NCBI RefSeq assembly: GCF_003970795.1
Contig: NZ_RWKW01000034.1
Coordinates: 46,084 to 110,083 of the forward strand
Source: Aquibium carbonis
Lineage (GTDB): Bacteria; Pseudomonadota; Alphaproteobacteria; Rhizobiales; Rhizobiaceae
Direction of reading: 5' to 3'
Length of the DNA: 64,000 nucleotides
Shown here: in pieces, positions 46,755 to 57,912 of the stretch
Layout of the letters: each line of letters begins with the position of its first letter
How positions within the stretch are numbered: position 1 is the stretch's first letter
The notes under the pieces: model-generated
What the model was told of the DNA's origin: nothing
The model's database searches: none
What the model saw: only the letters and a program-made list of their open reading frames with translations
Program-made: the position numbers and the translations under genes

Positions 46755-47642
46755 TTGGAACTGCGCCATCTTCGCTACATCATTGCCAGCGCGCGCAACG
46801 GTAGCTTCAGCGCAGCAGCTCATGAACTAAATGTTAGACAGCCAATCGTCAGCAAACGCATCAAGGAGGTGGAGGATGAGTTGGGCACGCAACTGTTCGA
46901 CCGTTCTACTGCCGGTGCACGGCTGACGCTGGCTGGCGAGGAGTTCGTAATATCGTGCCGTCGCATAGTCGAAGATGTCGAGCGGCTGGCAGAACGCGCA
47001 AAGGCCCGCAGTGAGGGAGAGCTTGGCCGCATCGTTGTGGGCTTTTACAAGTCGCTTTCTTCCGGGGGACTGCGCGCCGCATTGCGCAGTTTCCGCCAGC
47101 GATATCCCAAGATAGAAGTGGAGCTGATCGAGTCGCCGTTCATCGAGCTGACGGCTGGTGTGCTTGCCGGCACGATCGACATTGCCGTCATCCTTGGCGA
47201 TGCGGGCAAATGCGAGAGCCTCAATTCCTTGGCGCTCTGGACGGAGCTTCTTGTCGTCGCGCTTCCGGAGGGCCATCATCTTGCTGAGAAATCGGTCGTC
47301 TATTGGCCCGAACTCAAGGGCGAGCGCTTCCTGATAAGCCATCACGATCCCGGCCCTGATATCCGCAATATCCTGCTCCGCCACCTTGCAGCGCCGTCGG
47401 ACCATCCCGAGATTGTTATGCGGCACCTGAGTCGCGAAAGCATCCTTTTGGAAGTTGGAAGCGGTCAGGGCATCGCGCTGCAATGCCAATCCGCGGTTGG
47501 CCTCACCAGCCTTGGCGTGGCGTTCCGCCCGCTGCATGACGGAAACGGCGCGACACGCCTCGGCTATATTGCATGCTGGAGGCCGGAGAACACGAATCCG
47601 ACGCTGCAGACTTTTCTCGACGCCGTGGAGCAAAGGGGCTGA
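46755..47642 (+). CDS. LysR-type transcriptional regulator
   Basis: 295 aa. HTH LRHLRYIIASARNGSFSAAAHELNVRQPIVSKRIKEVEDELG, then a periplasmic-binding-like sensor domain. TTG 46755 is used because AGGAGG lies 5 bp upstream and the protein then begins MELRHLRY. It is the last gene before trbB. Tn4371-like ICEs carry a LysR-type traR near the transfer genes, so this may be ICE backbone rather than cargo. The effector is unknown. Confidence 0.9.
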   Translation: MELRHLRYIIASARNGSFSAAAHELNVRQPIVSKRIKEVEDELGTQLFDRSTAGARLTLAGEEFVISCRRIVEDVERLAERAKARSEGELGRIVVGFYKSLSSGGLRAALRSFRQRYPKIEVELIESPFIELTAGVLAGTIDIAVILGDAGKCESLNSLALWTELLVVALPEGHHLAEKSVVYWPELKGERFLISHHDPGPDIRNILLRHLAAPSDHPEIVMRHLSRESILLEVGSGQGIALQCQSAVGLTSLGVAFRPLHDGNGATRLGYIACWRPENTNPTLQTFLDAVEQRG

Positions 47643-47832
47643 TTCGGTTTTGGCGATAGAAAGGGCACAATAGGGGGCCGATCGGCCGCCGAAGATTTCA
47701 AGTATTTTTTCGCTCCACTACGAGCGGCTACGAAATGCCGAATAATCTTGTTGCCGGCACGCGATCTGTGCCTTTCTTGATTGTCCCCGTTGCCACCCGC
47801 CCGTCTCGCGGATGGCCGGAAGCGGGGACGGG

Positions 47833-48837
47833 ATGCCGGCAAATCGTCACGAGAATGAAGGTCTGTCGCGTGGGGCGCGCATGCTGCGCACCGCGCTCGG
47901 TCCGGCCATCGCCCGCTATCTCGAAGATCCATCCATCGTCGAGGTGATGCTGAACCCGGACGGCCGCATCTGGGTCGATCGGCTGCGGGAGGGTCTCGTC
48001 GCGACCGGTGACGTGCTGATCCCGGCCGACGGCGAGCGTATCGTCCGGCTCGTCGCGCACCATGTCGGCGCCGAGGTTCATCCCGGCAACCCGCGCGTCT
48101 CGGCCGAGCTGCCGGAGACCGGCGAGCGCTTCGAGGGCCTGCTTCCCCCAGTCGTCGCTGCACCCGCCTTCACCATCCGCAAGCCGGCCGTCGCCGTATT
48201 CACACTCGCCGATTACGTCGCCGCCGGCATCATGACCGACACCCAGGCCGAGGTGCTGCGGCTCGCCGTCGAAAGGCGGAAGAACATCCTTGTCGCCGGC
48301 GGCACCTCGACCGGTAAGACTACGCTGACCAACGCGCTGCTGGCGGAAGTCGCCAAGACCTCCGATCGCGTGGTGCTGATCGAGGATACGCGTGAGCTGC
48401 AATGCGCGGCGCCCAATCTCGTCGCCCTGCGCACCAAGGACGGCGTGGCCTCGCTGTCCGATCTGGTGAAATCCTCGCTCCGGCTTCGACCCGACCGCAT
48501 CCCGATCGGCGAGGTGCGCGGCGCCGAGGCCCTTGATCTTTTGAAGGCATGGGGCACCGGCCATCCCGGTGGCATGGGTACCATTCACGCCAACACAGCG
48601 ATCGGCGCGCTCCGGCGTCTGGAGCAGCTCGTGCAGGAGGCCGTGGTTACGGTCCCGCGCGCGTTGATCGCCGAGACGATCGACATCATCGCCGTCCTCT
48701 CCGGACGCGGCTCCGTCCGCCGCCTTGCCGAGATCGCCCTTGTCGACGGGCTCGATCCCGCCACCGGCGACTACCGCACGCTTAACGCCAAGCTCGAAAC
48801 CGATCCCCAACCTCTCTCGAAAGGAGAAGAAGAATGA
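47833..48837 (+). CDS. trbB: TrbB, conjugation ATPase (VirB11-like)
   Basis: 334-aa secretion ATPase of the mating channel. [36 protein letters not shown] is the usual start, with Walker [16 protein letters not shown], a Walker B/Glu region LIEDTRELQ and [16 protein letters not shown] 47833 is preferred to 47812 because GGGGAC lies just upstream. It overlaps trbC. It begins about 190 bp after lysR, and the cargo breaks its usual link to copG. Confidence 0.95.
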   Translation: MPANRHENEGLSRGARMLRTALGPAIARYLEDPSIVEVMLNPDGRIWVDRLREGLVATGDVLIPADGERIVRLVAHHVGAEVHPGNPRVSAELPETGERFEGLLPPVVAAPAFTIRKPAVAVFTLADYVAAGIMTDTQAEVLRLAVERRKNILVAGGTSTGKTTLTNALLAEVAKTSDRVVLIEDTRELQCAAPNLVALRTKDGVASLSDLVKSSLRLRPDRIPIGEVRGAEALDLLKAWGTGHPGGMGTIHANTAIGALRRLEQLVQEAVVTVPRALIAETIDIIAVLSGRGSVRRLAEIALVDGLDPATGDYRTLNAKLETDPQPLSKGEEE

Positions 48838-49166
48838 CCCTGCCTGTCCGCCACGCCCGCGACCGGCTTTCCCGCACCGCAATGCTGGCTTCCGTCGTCA
48901 TGGTGACGGCGATGCCGGCTCATGCTGCTGGTTCCTCGATGCCCTGGGAGGAGCCGTTGCAGCAGATCCTCGAATCCATCGAGGGGCCGGTCGCCAAGAT
49001 CGTCGCCGTCATCATCATCATCGTCACCGGCCTCACCCTGGCATTCGGCGATACCGGCGGCGGCTTCCGCAAGCTGATCCAGATCGTCTTCGGCCTGTCG
49101 ATCGCCTTCGCCGCCAGCTCCTTCTTCCTCAGCTTCTTCTCCTTCGGCGGCGGAGCGCTGGTCTGA
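48834..49166 (+). CDS. trbC: TrbC, conjugative pilin
   Basis: 110 aa. Long signal-type N-terminus (to about MPAHAAG), then two hydrophobic spans with FGDTGGGFRKLIQ between them, as in VirB2-like pilins. ATGA overlap with trbB and TGATG with trbD. Confidence 0.92.
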   Translation: MTLPVRHARDRLSRTAMLASVVMVTAMPAHAAGSSMPWEEPLQQILESIEGPVAKIVAVIIIIVTGLTLAFGDTGGGFRKLIQIVFGLSIAFAASSFFLSFFSFGGGALV

Positions 49167-49432
49167 TGCAGGACGAGGACGTTCGCGGCTTCTTCGCGCC
49201 GGTGCATCGCGCGCTGACCGAGCCGATCCTGCTCGGCGGCGCGCCCCGCGCCGTCGCGATTCTCAACGGCACGCTGGCCGGCGCGGTCGGCCTTGGCCTG
49301 CGGCTCTGGCTCGCCGGCCTCGCCATCTGGGCGATCGGCCATTTCGCCGCCGTCTGGGCGGCGAAGCGCGACCCGCTGTTCGTCGATGTGGTGCGCCGGC
49401 ATCTCCGCTACCCGACCCATCTCGGCGTGTGA
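49166..49432 (+). CDS. trbD: TrbD, mating-channel membrane protein (VirB3-like)
   Basis: 88 aa, starting FFAPVHRALTEPILLGGAPR, then two close hydrophobic segments and RDPLFVDVVRRHLRYPTHLGV. Small inner-membrane subunit coupled to TrbE. Overlaps the trbC stop. Confidence 0.92.
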   Translation: MQDEDVRGFFAPVHRALTEPILLGGAPRAVAILNGTLAGAVGLGLRLWLAGLAIWAIGHFAAVWAAKRDPLFVDVVRRHLRYPTHLGV

Positions 49433-49439
49433 GGTCGTC

Positions 49440-51995
49440 ATGCTCAATCTCTCCGAATACCGCAAGCGTTCCGCCAACCTCGCAGACTTCCTGCCCTGGG
49501 CGGCACTCGTCGCGCCCGGCGTCGTGCTCAACAAGGACGGCTCGTTCCAGCGCACGGCCCGCTTTCGCGGGCCGGACCTCGACAGCGCCACGCCGGCCGA
49601 GCTGGTCGGCACCACCGCGCGCCTCAACAACGCGCTGCGTCGGCTCGGCTCCGGCTGGGCGATCTTTGTCGAGGCGCAGCGCAATCCCGCCACCGACTAT
49701 CCCGAGAGCCACTTTTCGGACTCGGCATCCGGGCTGGTCGACGTGGAGCGCCGCGAGCAGTTCGAGGACAGCGGCGTGCTGTTCGAGTCTAGCTACTTCC
49801 TCACCTTCGTCTGGCTTCCGCCAGCCGAGGAAGCCTCGCGCATGGAAAGCTGGCTCTACGAAGGCCGCGAGCGCTCCGGCGTCGATCCGTGGGAACTGCT
49901 GAAGGGCTTCGTCGATCGCACCGACCGCGTGCTCAATCTGGTCGAGGGCTTCGTGCCGGAGGCCGAATGGCTCGATGACGGCGAGACGCTGACATACCTG
50001 CATTCGACGATCTCGGTGTCGCGCCATCGCGTGCGCGTGCCGGAAACCCCGATGTATCTCGATGCTCTGCTCGCAGATCAGCCGCTCGCCGGCGGGCTGG
50101 AGCCGCGCCTCGGCGATTTCCATCTGCGCACGCTGACGATTATCGGATTCCCGACCTCGACGTTTCCTGGAATCCTCGACGACCTCAACCGGCTTGCCTT
50201 CCTCTACCGCTGGTCGACACGCGCGATCATGCTCGACAAGACCGACGCCACGCGGCTGGTCACGAAGATCAGGCGGCAATGGTTCGCCAAGCGCAAGTCG
50301 ATTGCAGCGATCGTCAAGGAGGTGATAACCAACGAGGCGTCGGTGCTGATGGACACCGACGCGGCCAACAAGGCGGCCGACGCCGACGCAGCGCTTCAGG
50401 ATCTCGGCTCCGATCAGGTCGGCGAGGCATACGTCACCGCCACGGTGACGGTCTGGGATGCCGACGCGAGCATCGCCGACGAGAAGCTGCGGCTGGTCGA
50501 GAAGGTGATCCAGTCCCGCGACTTTACCTGCATCGTCGAGGGCGTCAACGCGATCGAAGCCTGGCTCGGCTCCCTCCCAGGACAGCTCTATGCCAACGTC
50601 CGCCAGCCGCCGATCTCTACGCTGAATCTCGCCCATATGATTCCGCTTTCCGCGGTGTGGGCCGGTCCGGCGAAGGACGAGCATCTCGACGCGCCGCCTC
50701 TGTTCTACGCCAGGACCGAAGGTGCGACCCCGTTCCGCTTCGCGCTCCATGTCGGAGACGTCGGCCATCTCATGCTGGTCGGCCCGACCGGCGCGGGCAA
50801 GAGCGTGCTGCTGGCGCTGATGGCGCTCCAGTTCCGCCGCTATCCCGAAGCCCAAGTCTTCGTCTTCGATTTCGGCGGCTCGATCCGCGCCGCCACACTG
50901 GCGATGGACGGCGACTGGCAGGATCTGGGCGGTTCGTTCTCCGACGACGCCGTCTCGTCCTCGGTCTCGCTCCAGCCGCTCGCCCACATCCAGCACACGC
51001 CGGAACGGGCATGGGCGGCCGACTGGCTGGTCGACATCCTCGCGCGCGAGGGCGTGACCATCACGCCGGAGGTGAAGGAGCATCTCTGGACCGCGCTGAC
51101 CTCGCTTGCCTCCGCTCCGGTCGAGGAGCGCACCATCACCGGCCTCACGGTGCTGTTGCAGTCTTCGGCCTTGAAGCAGGCGTTGCGACCCTATTGCATC
51201 GGCGGCGCTCACGGCCGCCTGCTTGACGCCGAGCACGAACATCTCGGCTCGGCTGATGTTCAGGCGTTCGAGACCGAGGGGCTGGTGGGCACGAGAGCCG
51301 CGCCTGCCGTGCTCTCCTACCTTTTCCACCGGATCGAGGCCCGCTTCGACGGACGGCCAAGCCTTCTCATCATCGACGAAGGGTGGCGCGCGCTCGACGA
51401 TGGCGGCTTCGCCGACAAGATCAAGGAATGGCTGAAGACGCTGCGCAAGAAGAATGTCAGCGTCGTGTTCTCCTCGCAGTCTCTGGCCGACATCGAGGCG
51501 TCGCCCATCGCGCCGGTGCTGGTCGAGAGCTGCCCGACCCGCATCTTTCTCGCCAACGAGCGCGCCATCGAGCCGCAGATCGCGGCCGTCTACCGACAGT
51601 TCGGCCTCAACGACCGCCAGATCGAGATCGTCGCCCGCGCTACGCCGAAGCGCGACTACTACTGCCAGTCCCGGCGTGGCAACCGCCTGTTCGAGCTTGG
51701 CCTGGGCCACATCGCGTTGGCGCTATGCGCGTCGTCCGACAAACCCGCGCATGCACTGATCGACGAGTTGCTGCGGGACGGTTCGCGGCCTTACTTCCTC
51801 GAAGCCTGGCTTCACGCCAACGGCCTCGCCTGGGCGGCCGATCTCGTTCCCGACCTCACGAATGTCATCGACCAGTCCGCGCCCGCCGATGTGCCGGGGA
51901 TGCCCGGCGCGGCGGCCGCCGCCGGTGCGTCCGACAAATCCGCCCCGGCGCCCGATTCCGATCCCGACCATCCGTCATCCGAAGAGGAGATTTGA
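49440..51995 (+). CDS. trbE: TrbE, conjugation ATPase (VirB4-like)
   Basis: 851 aa. Begins MLNLSEYRKRSANLADFLPW. Walker A LMLVGPTGAGKSVLLALMALQ, Walker B SLLIIDEGWRALD, then SSQSLADIEASP. Powers pilus assembly and substrate transfer. The tail after residue 820 is Ala/Pro/Asp-rich. Starts 7 bp after trbD. Confidence 0.95.
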   Translation: MLNLSEYRKRSANLADFLPWAALVAPGVVLNKDGSFQRTARFRGPDLDSATPAELVGTTARLNNALRRLGSGWAIFVEAQRNPATDYPESHFSDSASGLVDVERREQFEDSGVLFESSYFLTFVWLPPAEEASRMESWLYEGRERSGVDPWELLKGFVDRTDRVLNLVEGFVPEAEWLDDGETLTYLHSTISVSRHRVRVPETPMYLDALLADQPLAGGLEPRLGDFHLRTLTIIGFPTSTFPGILDDLNRLAFLYRWSTRAIMLDKTDATRLVTKIRRQWFAKRKSIAAIVKEVITNEASVLMDTDAANKAADADAALQDLGSDQVGEAYVTATVTVWDADASIADEKLRLVEKVIQSRDFTCIVEGVNAIEAWLGSLPGQLYANVRQPPISTLNLAHMIPLSAVWAGPAKDEHLDAPPLFYARTEGATPFRFALHVGDVGHLMLVGPTGAGKSVLLALMALQFRRYPEAQVFVFDFGGSIRAATLAMDGDWQDLGGSFSDDAVSSSVSLQPLAHIQHTPERAWAADWLVDILAREGVTITPEVKEHLWTALTSLASAPVEERTITGLTVLLQSSALKQALRPYCIGGAHGRLLDAEHEHLGSADVQAFETEGLVGTRAAPAVLSYLFHRIEARFDGRPSLLIIDEGWRALDDGGFADKIKEWLKTLRKKNVSVVFSSQSLADIEASPIAPVLVESCPTRIFLANERAIEPQIAAVYRQFGLNDRQIEIVARATPKRDYYCQSRRGNRLFELGLGHIALALCASSDKPAHALIDELLRDGSRPYFLEAWLHANGLAWAADLVPDLTNVIDQSAPADVPGMPGAAAAAGASDKSAPAPDSDPDHPSSEEEI

Positions 51996-51997
51996 CC

Positions 51998-52768
51998 ATG
52001 CCCCGACATATCCGCCTTCGCCACGCTGTTGCAGCCGGCGCGCTCGCGCTGTCGATCGTCCCGCCGGTCCTCGTCGGCGTCCCCGTGCCGGCCCACGCGC
52101 AGTTCTTCGGCGGCCGCATCGTCTACGATCCGACCAACTACAGCCAGAATTTGCTCTCGGCCGCCCGCGCGCTGGAGCAGATCAACAATCAGGTGACGTC
52201 GCTCGCCAACGAAGCGCAAATGTTGCTCAACCAGGCGCGGAACCTGACCAGCCTGCCGACCTCCATGATCTCCGAGATCGAAGGCAACTTCTCCGAGATG
52301 AAGAGCCTGCTCGGCGAGGCCGAGCGGCTCGCCTACAGCGTGCAGGACATCGAGAGTCAGTTCGCCTCGACCTATCGCGACTTCGTCGGCGACAAGACCG
52401 CGGAGCAGCTTGTCGCCGCCGCCCGCGAGCGCTGGCAGCAGTCGCTTTCGGCCTATGAGCATTCGCTGAAGGCCGGCGCGACGGCCGTGGGCAATATCGA
52501 CGGAACGCAGGCGCAGACCCGTTCGCTGGTCGGCGCCAGCCAGTCGGCGGTCGGCATCCTTCAGGCGACACAGGCCGGCAACGAGTTGCTCGCCGTGCAG
52601 GCGAGCCAGATCGCCGACCTCACCGCCATGCTCGCCGCGCAGGGACGCGCCGAGGCGCTGGAGCAGTCCCGTCGCGCGGCCGCGCAGGAACAGGCCCGCG
52701 AGCAGTTCGGCCGCTTCATGTCCGGCCGCGACTACAGCCCGTCCACCGTTCGCATGTTCAACGACTGA
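51998..52768 (+). CDS. trbJ: TrbJ, periplasmic transfer protein (VirB5-like)
   Basis: 256 aa with a signal peptide (to about AHAQF). Helical body with VYDPTNYSQNLLSAARALEQINNQ, a family hallmark. Pilus tip or channel component. 2 bp after trbE. Confidence 0.92.
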   Translation: MPRHIRLRHAVAAGALALSIVPPVLVGVPVPAHAQFFGGRIVYDPTNYSQNLLSAARALEQINNQVTSLANEAQMLLNQARNLTSLPTSMISEIEGNFSEMKSLLGEAERLAYSVQDIESQFASTYRDFVGDKTAEQLVAAARERWQQSLSAYEHSLKAGATAVGNIDGTQAQTRSLVGASQSAVGILQATQAGNELLAVQASQIADLTAMLAAQGRAEALEQSRRAAAQEQAREQFGRFMSGRDYSPSTVRMFND

Positions 52769-52781
52769 GGACACGCGCGCG

Positions 52782-53201
52782 ATGGACCTGAAGATCGCCG
52801 CCCGGATGATCGCCGTCCTCGCCTTCGGCGCAGTCATGATTGCTGCCGTCGCTGCGCTGCGCGAGGCAGGCTCGGAGGATACCGCGCCCGCCACTCGCCT
52901 CCGTGATCCGGGCGGCGAGCCTGTCCTTGCCCCCTTTGGCAATGCCGAGCTGGTCCACTGCCGCGACCTCGGCATGGCGGCCGCCGACGATGCAGCCTGC
53001 AAGAAGGTATGGGCCGAGCATCGCCGGCGCTTTTTCCAGACCCGCGAGCCGAGGCGGCCTGCCGATCCGAAGCCGGAGCGCTTCGGCGGCTCGGCGCCTT
53101 CCGTCACGCCGCCCGCCGATCCTTCCACGGCGGACGATACGGAGAAGCCCGGCCCGGCGACGCCGACCGACACCGAGAGTGACGAGGCGCCATTACCATG
53201 A
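52782..53201 (+). CDS. TrbK-alt, putative entry-exclusion protein
   Basis: 139 aa. N-terminal span (about residues 7-26), then FGNAELVHCRDLGMAAADDAACKKVWAEHRRRFF and a Pro/Asp-rich tail. Position between trbJ and trbL is typical. Probably blocks redundant transfer into cells already holding the ICE. Overlaps trbL by ATGA. Confidence 0.85.
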   Translation: MDLKIAARMIAVLAFGAVMIAAVAALREAGSEDTAPATRLRDPGGEPVLAPFGNAELVHCRDLGMAAADDAACKKVWAEHRRRFFQTREPRRPADPKPERFGGSAPSVTPPADPSTADDTEKPGPATPTDTESDEAPLP

Positions 53202-54571
53202 ACGATGTCGGCGTCATCGACCGCTTCCTCAGCGTTTTCACCAGCTACATCGACTCTGGTTTCGGCCTGCTCGGCGGCGAGATCGCGTTCCTCACCACCA
53301 CGCTGATCGTCATAGACATCACGCTCGCCGGCCTGTTCTGGGCCTGGGGCGCCGACGAGGACGTGCTGCAGCGGCTCGTGAAGAAGACCCTCTATATCGG
53401 CTTCTTCGCCTTCATCATCGGCAACTTCAACTGGCTCGCCGGCATCGTCTTCGAGAGCTTTTCCGGTCTCGGCCTTCAGGCCGGCGGATCGTCGCTCTCC
53501 GGTGCCGAGCTTCTCCAGCCCGGCCGCGTCGCCCAGGTCGGCATCGACGCCGGCAACCCGATACTCGAGGCGGCCGGCGATCTCATGGGCTACCTGTCTT
53601 TCTTCGAGAACCTGATCCAGATCGTCGTGCTCATGACGGCCTGGGCGATCGTGCTGATCGCCTTCTTCGTCCTCGCCGTCCAGATCTTCGTCACGCTGAT
53701 CGAGTTCAAGCTGACGACGCTCGCCGGGTTCGTGCTGATCCCGTTCGCGCTGTTCGGCAAGACCGCTTTCCTCGCAGAAAAGGTTCTCGGTAACATCGTC
53801 GCCTCCGGCGTCAAGATCCTCGTGCTGGCGGTCATCGTCGGCATCGGCTCCGGCCTGTTCGGCGAGTTCACTTCCGGCTTCCCGGACGAGCCGACCGTCA
53901 CCGACGCCATGTCGCTGGCGCTCGGGGCGCTGGCGCTGATGGGCCTGTCGATCTTCGGTCCCGGCATCGCCACCGGCCTCGTCTCCGGCGCTCCGCAGCT
54001 CGGCGCGGGCGCGGCGGTCGGCACCGGCCTCGCGGTGGCCGGAATGGGAGCGGCGGGCTACATGGGCTCGCGCTCCGCAGCGGGAGGCGCTGTCGGAGCG
54101 GTCGGAGCCGGTGGCCGCATGTCAGCGGCTGCTGCGCGTGGTGGCGCGAATATCGCAGGCAGCACCTCGGCCGCCTATGGCCTCGCCGCCTCCACGTCCG
54201 GGCAGACCGGCGCGGGCGCGGTTGCCGCGGGCTTAAGCGGCGTCGCCAAGGCCGGGGCATCGGCCGCTGCACAGCCCGTCCGCCAGGCCATGTCGCGCGC
54301 GGCCGCGTCGGTTAGCTCCAGCTACCGCTCCGGCCAGGCAGGAGCATGGACCGCCACCGGCGGCCAGTCGCAAGTCGCAGGCATGGCGGCCGCCGGGGCC
54401 GGCAGCACCGCCGCATCCGCCGCGCCCTCCGGACAGCCTGCATGGGCCGCACGCATGAAGCGCGGCCAGACCATGAGCCACGGCGCCACCGCCGCCGCCC
54501 ATGCCGTCCGCTCCGGCGATTCCGGCGGCGGCTCCATGAATGTCTCTCTCAATCAGGACGACCGCGGATGA
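53198..54571 (+). CDS. trbL: TrbL, polytopic channel protein (VirB6-like)
   Basis: 457 aa. N-terminal multi-span part (about 280 residues, including LIVIDITLAGLFWAWGADEDVLQRLVKKTLYIGFF), then a long Ala/Gly/Ser-rich, low-complexity tail ending DRG. Inner-membrane channel of the mating apparatus. The low-complexity tail is common in the family. Confidence 0.92.
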   Translation: MNDVGVIDRFLSVFTSYIDSGFGLLGGEIAFLTTTLIVIDITLAGLFWAWGADEDVLQRLVKKTLYIGFFAFIIGNFNWLAGIVFESFSGLGLQAGGSSLSGAELLQPGRVAQVGIDAGNPILEAAGDLMGYLSFFENLIQIVVLMTAWAIVLIAFFVLAVQIFVTLIEFKLTTLAGFVLIPFALFGKTAFLAEKVLGNIVASGVKILVLAVIVGIGSGLFGEFTSGFPDEPTVTDAMSLALGALALMGLSIFGPGIATGLVSGAPQLGAGAAVGTGLAVAGMGAAGYMGSRSAAGGAVGAVGAGGRMSAAAARGGANIAGSTSAAYGLAASTSGQTGAGAVAAGLSGVAKAGASAAAQPVRQAMSRAAASVSSSYRSGQAGAWTATGGQSQVAGMAAAGAGSTAASAAPSGQPAWAARMKRGQTMSHGATAAAHAVRSGDSGGGSMNVSLNQDDRG

Positions 54572-55253
54572 ACCCCTTCAAAAGACCGACCGTGCGCTAC
54601 GCGCGCACGCCCGAACCCGAAACCCCCTACCAGAAGGCCGCACAAGTCTGGGACGAGCGGCTCGGCTCGGCCCGCGCGCAGGCGAAGAACTGGCGCCTGA
54701 TGGCCTTCGGCTCTCTGCTGCTCGCCGGCGGCTTTGCCGCCGCGCTCGTCTGGCAGTCGACGCGCGGGACCGTCGTGCCCTGGGTGGTGCAGATCGACCG
54801 CTTCGGCGAGGCGCAGGCCGTGGCCTCGGCCGTCGCCGACTACCGGCCCACCGACCCGCAGATCGCATGGCATCTCGGCCGCTTCGTCGAGCAGGTCAGG
54901 AGCCTGCCGGCCGATCCGATCATCGTGCGCCAGAACTGGCTGCGCGCCTACGAATACACCACCGATCGCGGCGCGGTCGCGCTCAACGACTATGCGAGAT
55001 CGAACGACCCGTTCACGCGCGTCGGCCGCCAGCAGGTCGCCGTCGAGATCTCGTCCGTTATCCGTGCCTCGCCGGATTCCTTCCGCATCGCCTGGACGGA
55101 GCGCCGCTACGAGAACGGCCAGCTTGCCGCCACCGAGCGCTGGACCGCTATCCTGACCGTGGTGATCCAGCAGCCGCGCACCGCCGAACGCCTGCGGGCC
55201 AACCCGCTCGGCGTCTATGTCAACGCAATCAACTGGTCGAGGGAGATGGGATC

Positions 55254-55257
<4 letters not shown>
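54568..55257 (+). CDS. trbF: TrbF, VirB8-like scaffold
   Basis: 229 aa. One N-terminal span (about residues 45-62) and a periplasmic VirB8-type domain, TPYQKAAQVWDERLGSARAQAKNWRLMA at the start and GQLAATERWTAILTVVIQ near the end. Overlaps trbL and trbG. Confidence 0.93.
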
Positions 55258-56290
<1,033 letters not shown>

Positions 56291-56294
<4 letters not shown>

Positions 56295-57511
56295 CCGACG
56301 CCCAGACCCCTCCCGGCGGCGACATCCGCGCCGAGCTGCGCCTGCGGCCGGAGCCGCCGCGCGTCACGCGGCTCTCGCGGAAGGTGCTGATCGGCCTTGG
56401 CGGCGTCGGCGCGGTCGCGGTCCTCGGCGCGCTGGTCTGGGCACTCGACACGAACCGGCGCGGCGGCCAGCAGCCGTCCGAACTCTACAGCACCGAGAAC
56501 CGCTCGACGGCGGACGGCTTGCAGAACCTTCCCCGCGACTATACCGGCCTACCGCGCCCCGACGTGCCGGAGCTGGGGCCGGCTCTGCCCGGCGACCTCG
56601 GCCGTCCGATCCGCCGCGCGCAGGAGCGCGGCCAGCCGGTCGCGCCGCCGACCATCCAGACCCCGCAGGCCGATCCGGAGGAGCAGCGCCGCCTTGCAGA
56701 GATCGAGGCCGCCCGCACCGCGAGGCTGTTCACCGACAGCCGAGGCGAACGCACCGGCCAGCGGATCGCGGGCGCGACCGTTCCCGGCCTCGATACGGGC
56801 GCGCTCACCCTCCCGGCCGAGCCGCCGCCGCTCGATTCCGGCTCCGCGCAGAACATGCAGGACCGCAAGCTCGCCTTCGTCAACGCCGAGACCGACCGCC
56901 GCACCGTCAGCGCAGACCGCGTGCAGGACAAGGCGTCGCCCTATGTCGTGCAGGCCGGCGCTGTGATCCCGGCCGCTCTCATCACCGGCATTCGCTCCGA
57001 TCTGCCGGGGCAGGTCACGGCACAGGTGACGGAACACGTCTACGACAGCCCGACCGGATCGCATCTCCTGATCCCGCAGGGCGCGCGTCTCATTGGCCAG
57101 TACGACAGTCAGGTCGCCTTCGGGCAGCGCCGCGTGCTGCTGGTCTGGAACCGCATCGTCATGCCGGACGGAACCTCCATCGTGCTGGAACGCCTGCAAG
57201 GCACCGACCCGCAGGGCTTCTCCGGCCTTGAGGATCAGGTCGACTATCATTGGGGCCAACTCTTCCGCGCGGCCGCGCTGTCCACCCTTCTCGGCGTCGG
57301 CACCCAACTCGCCATCGGCGACGAGAGCGACATCGCTCGCGCCATCCGCGAAAGCGCCCAGGACAGCGCCTCCGACATCGGCCAGCAGATCGTGCGCCGC
57401 CAGCTCAACATCCAGCCGACGCTCACCGTCCGGCCGGGCTTCCCCGTCCGCGTGGTCGTCCAGCGCGATCTTGTGATGCAGCCCTACGGTGCGCCGAGGG
57501 AACCATCATGA
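56291..57511 (+). CDS. trbI: TrbI, VirB10-like scaffold
   Basis: 406 aa. N-terminal cytoplasmic part, one span (about residues 33-52), Pro-rich periplasmic linker and C-terminal VirB10 core with VQAGAVIPAALITGIRSDLPG and RLIGQYDSQVAFGQRRVLLVWNR. Bridges inner and outer membrane. Overlaps trbG and the DUF2274 gene. Confidence 0.94.
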
Positions 57512-57756
57512 CGAAGCTGAAGCTCTCCGCCATTCCCGACGACCGGCCGGTCAAGATCACCGTCGAGCTGCCGGCCGCCGTCCATCGCGATCTCGTCGCC
57601 TATGCGGAGATCCTTGCACGGACCTCCGGCGACGCCGCACCGGCCGATCCAGCCAAGCTTGTCGCGCCAATGCTCCAGCGCTTCATGGCAACCGACAAGG
57701 GGTTCCGGAAAGAGAGGCAAGCAGGTATCTCAACTTCGTCGAGAGCGAAAGTGTGA
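57508..57756 (+). CDS. DUF2274 protein of the trb operon
   Basis: 82 aa. Typical opening MTKLKLSAIPDDRPVKITVELPA, then LVAPMLQRFMATDKGFRKER. Ribbon-helix-helix-like; always found after trbI in this ICE group. Possible regulator of transfer. Last gene of the trb operon. Confidence 0.9.
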   Translation: MTKLKLSAIPDDRPVKITVELPAAVHRDLVAYAEILARTSGDAAPADPAKLVAPMLQRFMATDKGFRKERQAGISTSSRAKV

Positions 57757-57848
57757 ACCGCCTACAGGCGGCCAAGCGCGCGCGAAGAGCAGCGAAGCAA
57801 TGGCGCGAAACAGCCTCAAATCCCGCTGGCTCCTTTACCCGACAGGTA

Positions 57849-57891
57849 GGGTATGATACCCGTTTTCTGTGCAAGATCGGGTGCTATACCC
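57849..57891. promoter_or_regulatory. Twin palindromic operator before the defence-like module
   Basis: GGGTATGATACCC (57849-57861, perfect) and GGGTGCTATACCC (57879-57891) have centres exactly 30 bp apart, about three helical turns. They lie just upstream of the ribosome site of the HTH gene, so autoregulation is likely. Confidence 0.7.
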
Positions 57892-57912
57892 GTTCTTGAA
57901 GGAGGAGTTGAT

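Noticed and set aside
49263..51710. An 815-codon open frame on the minus strand opposite trbE
   Set aside because: Antisense shadow of a conserved ATPase gene; its composition is Arg/Glu/His-rich and it lacks any family motif.
53900..54540. Low-complexity GC repeats in trbL as a repeat array or CRISPR
   Set aside because: They encode the Ala/Gly/Ser-rich tail usual for TrbL; there are no regular spacers.
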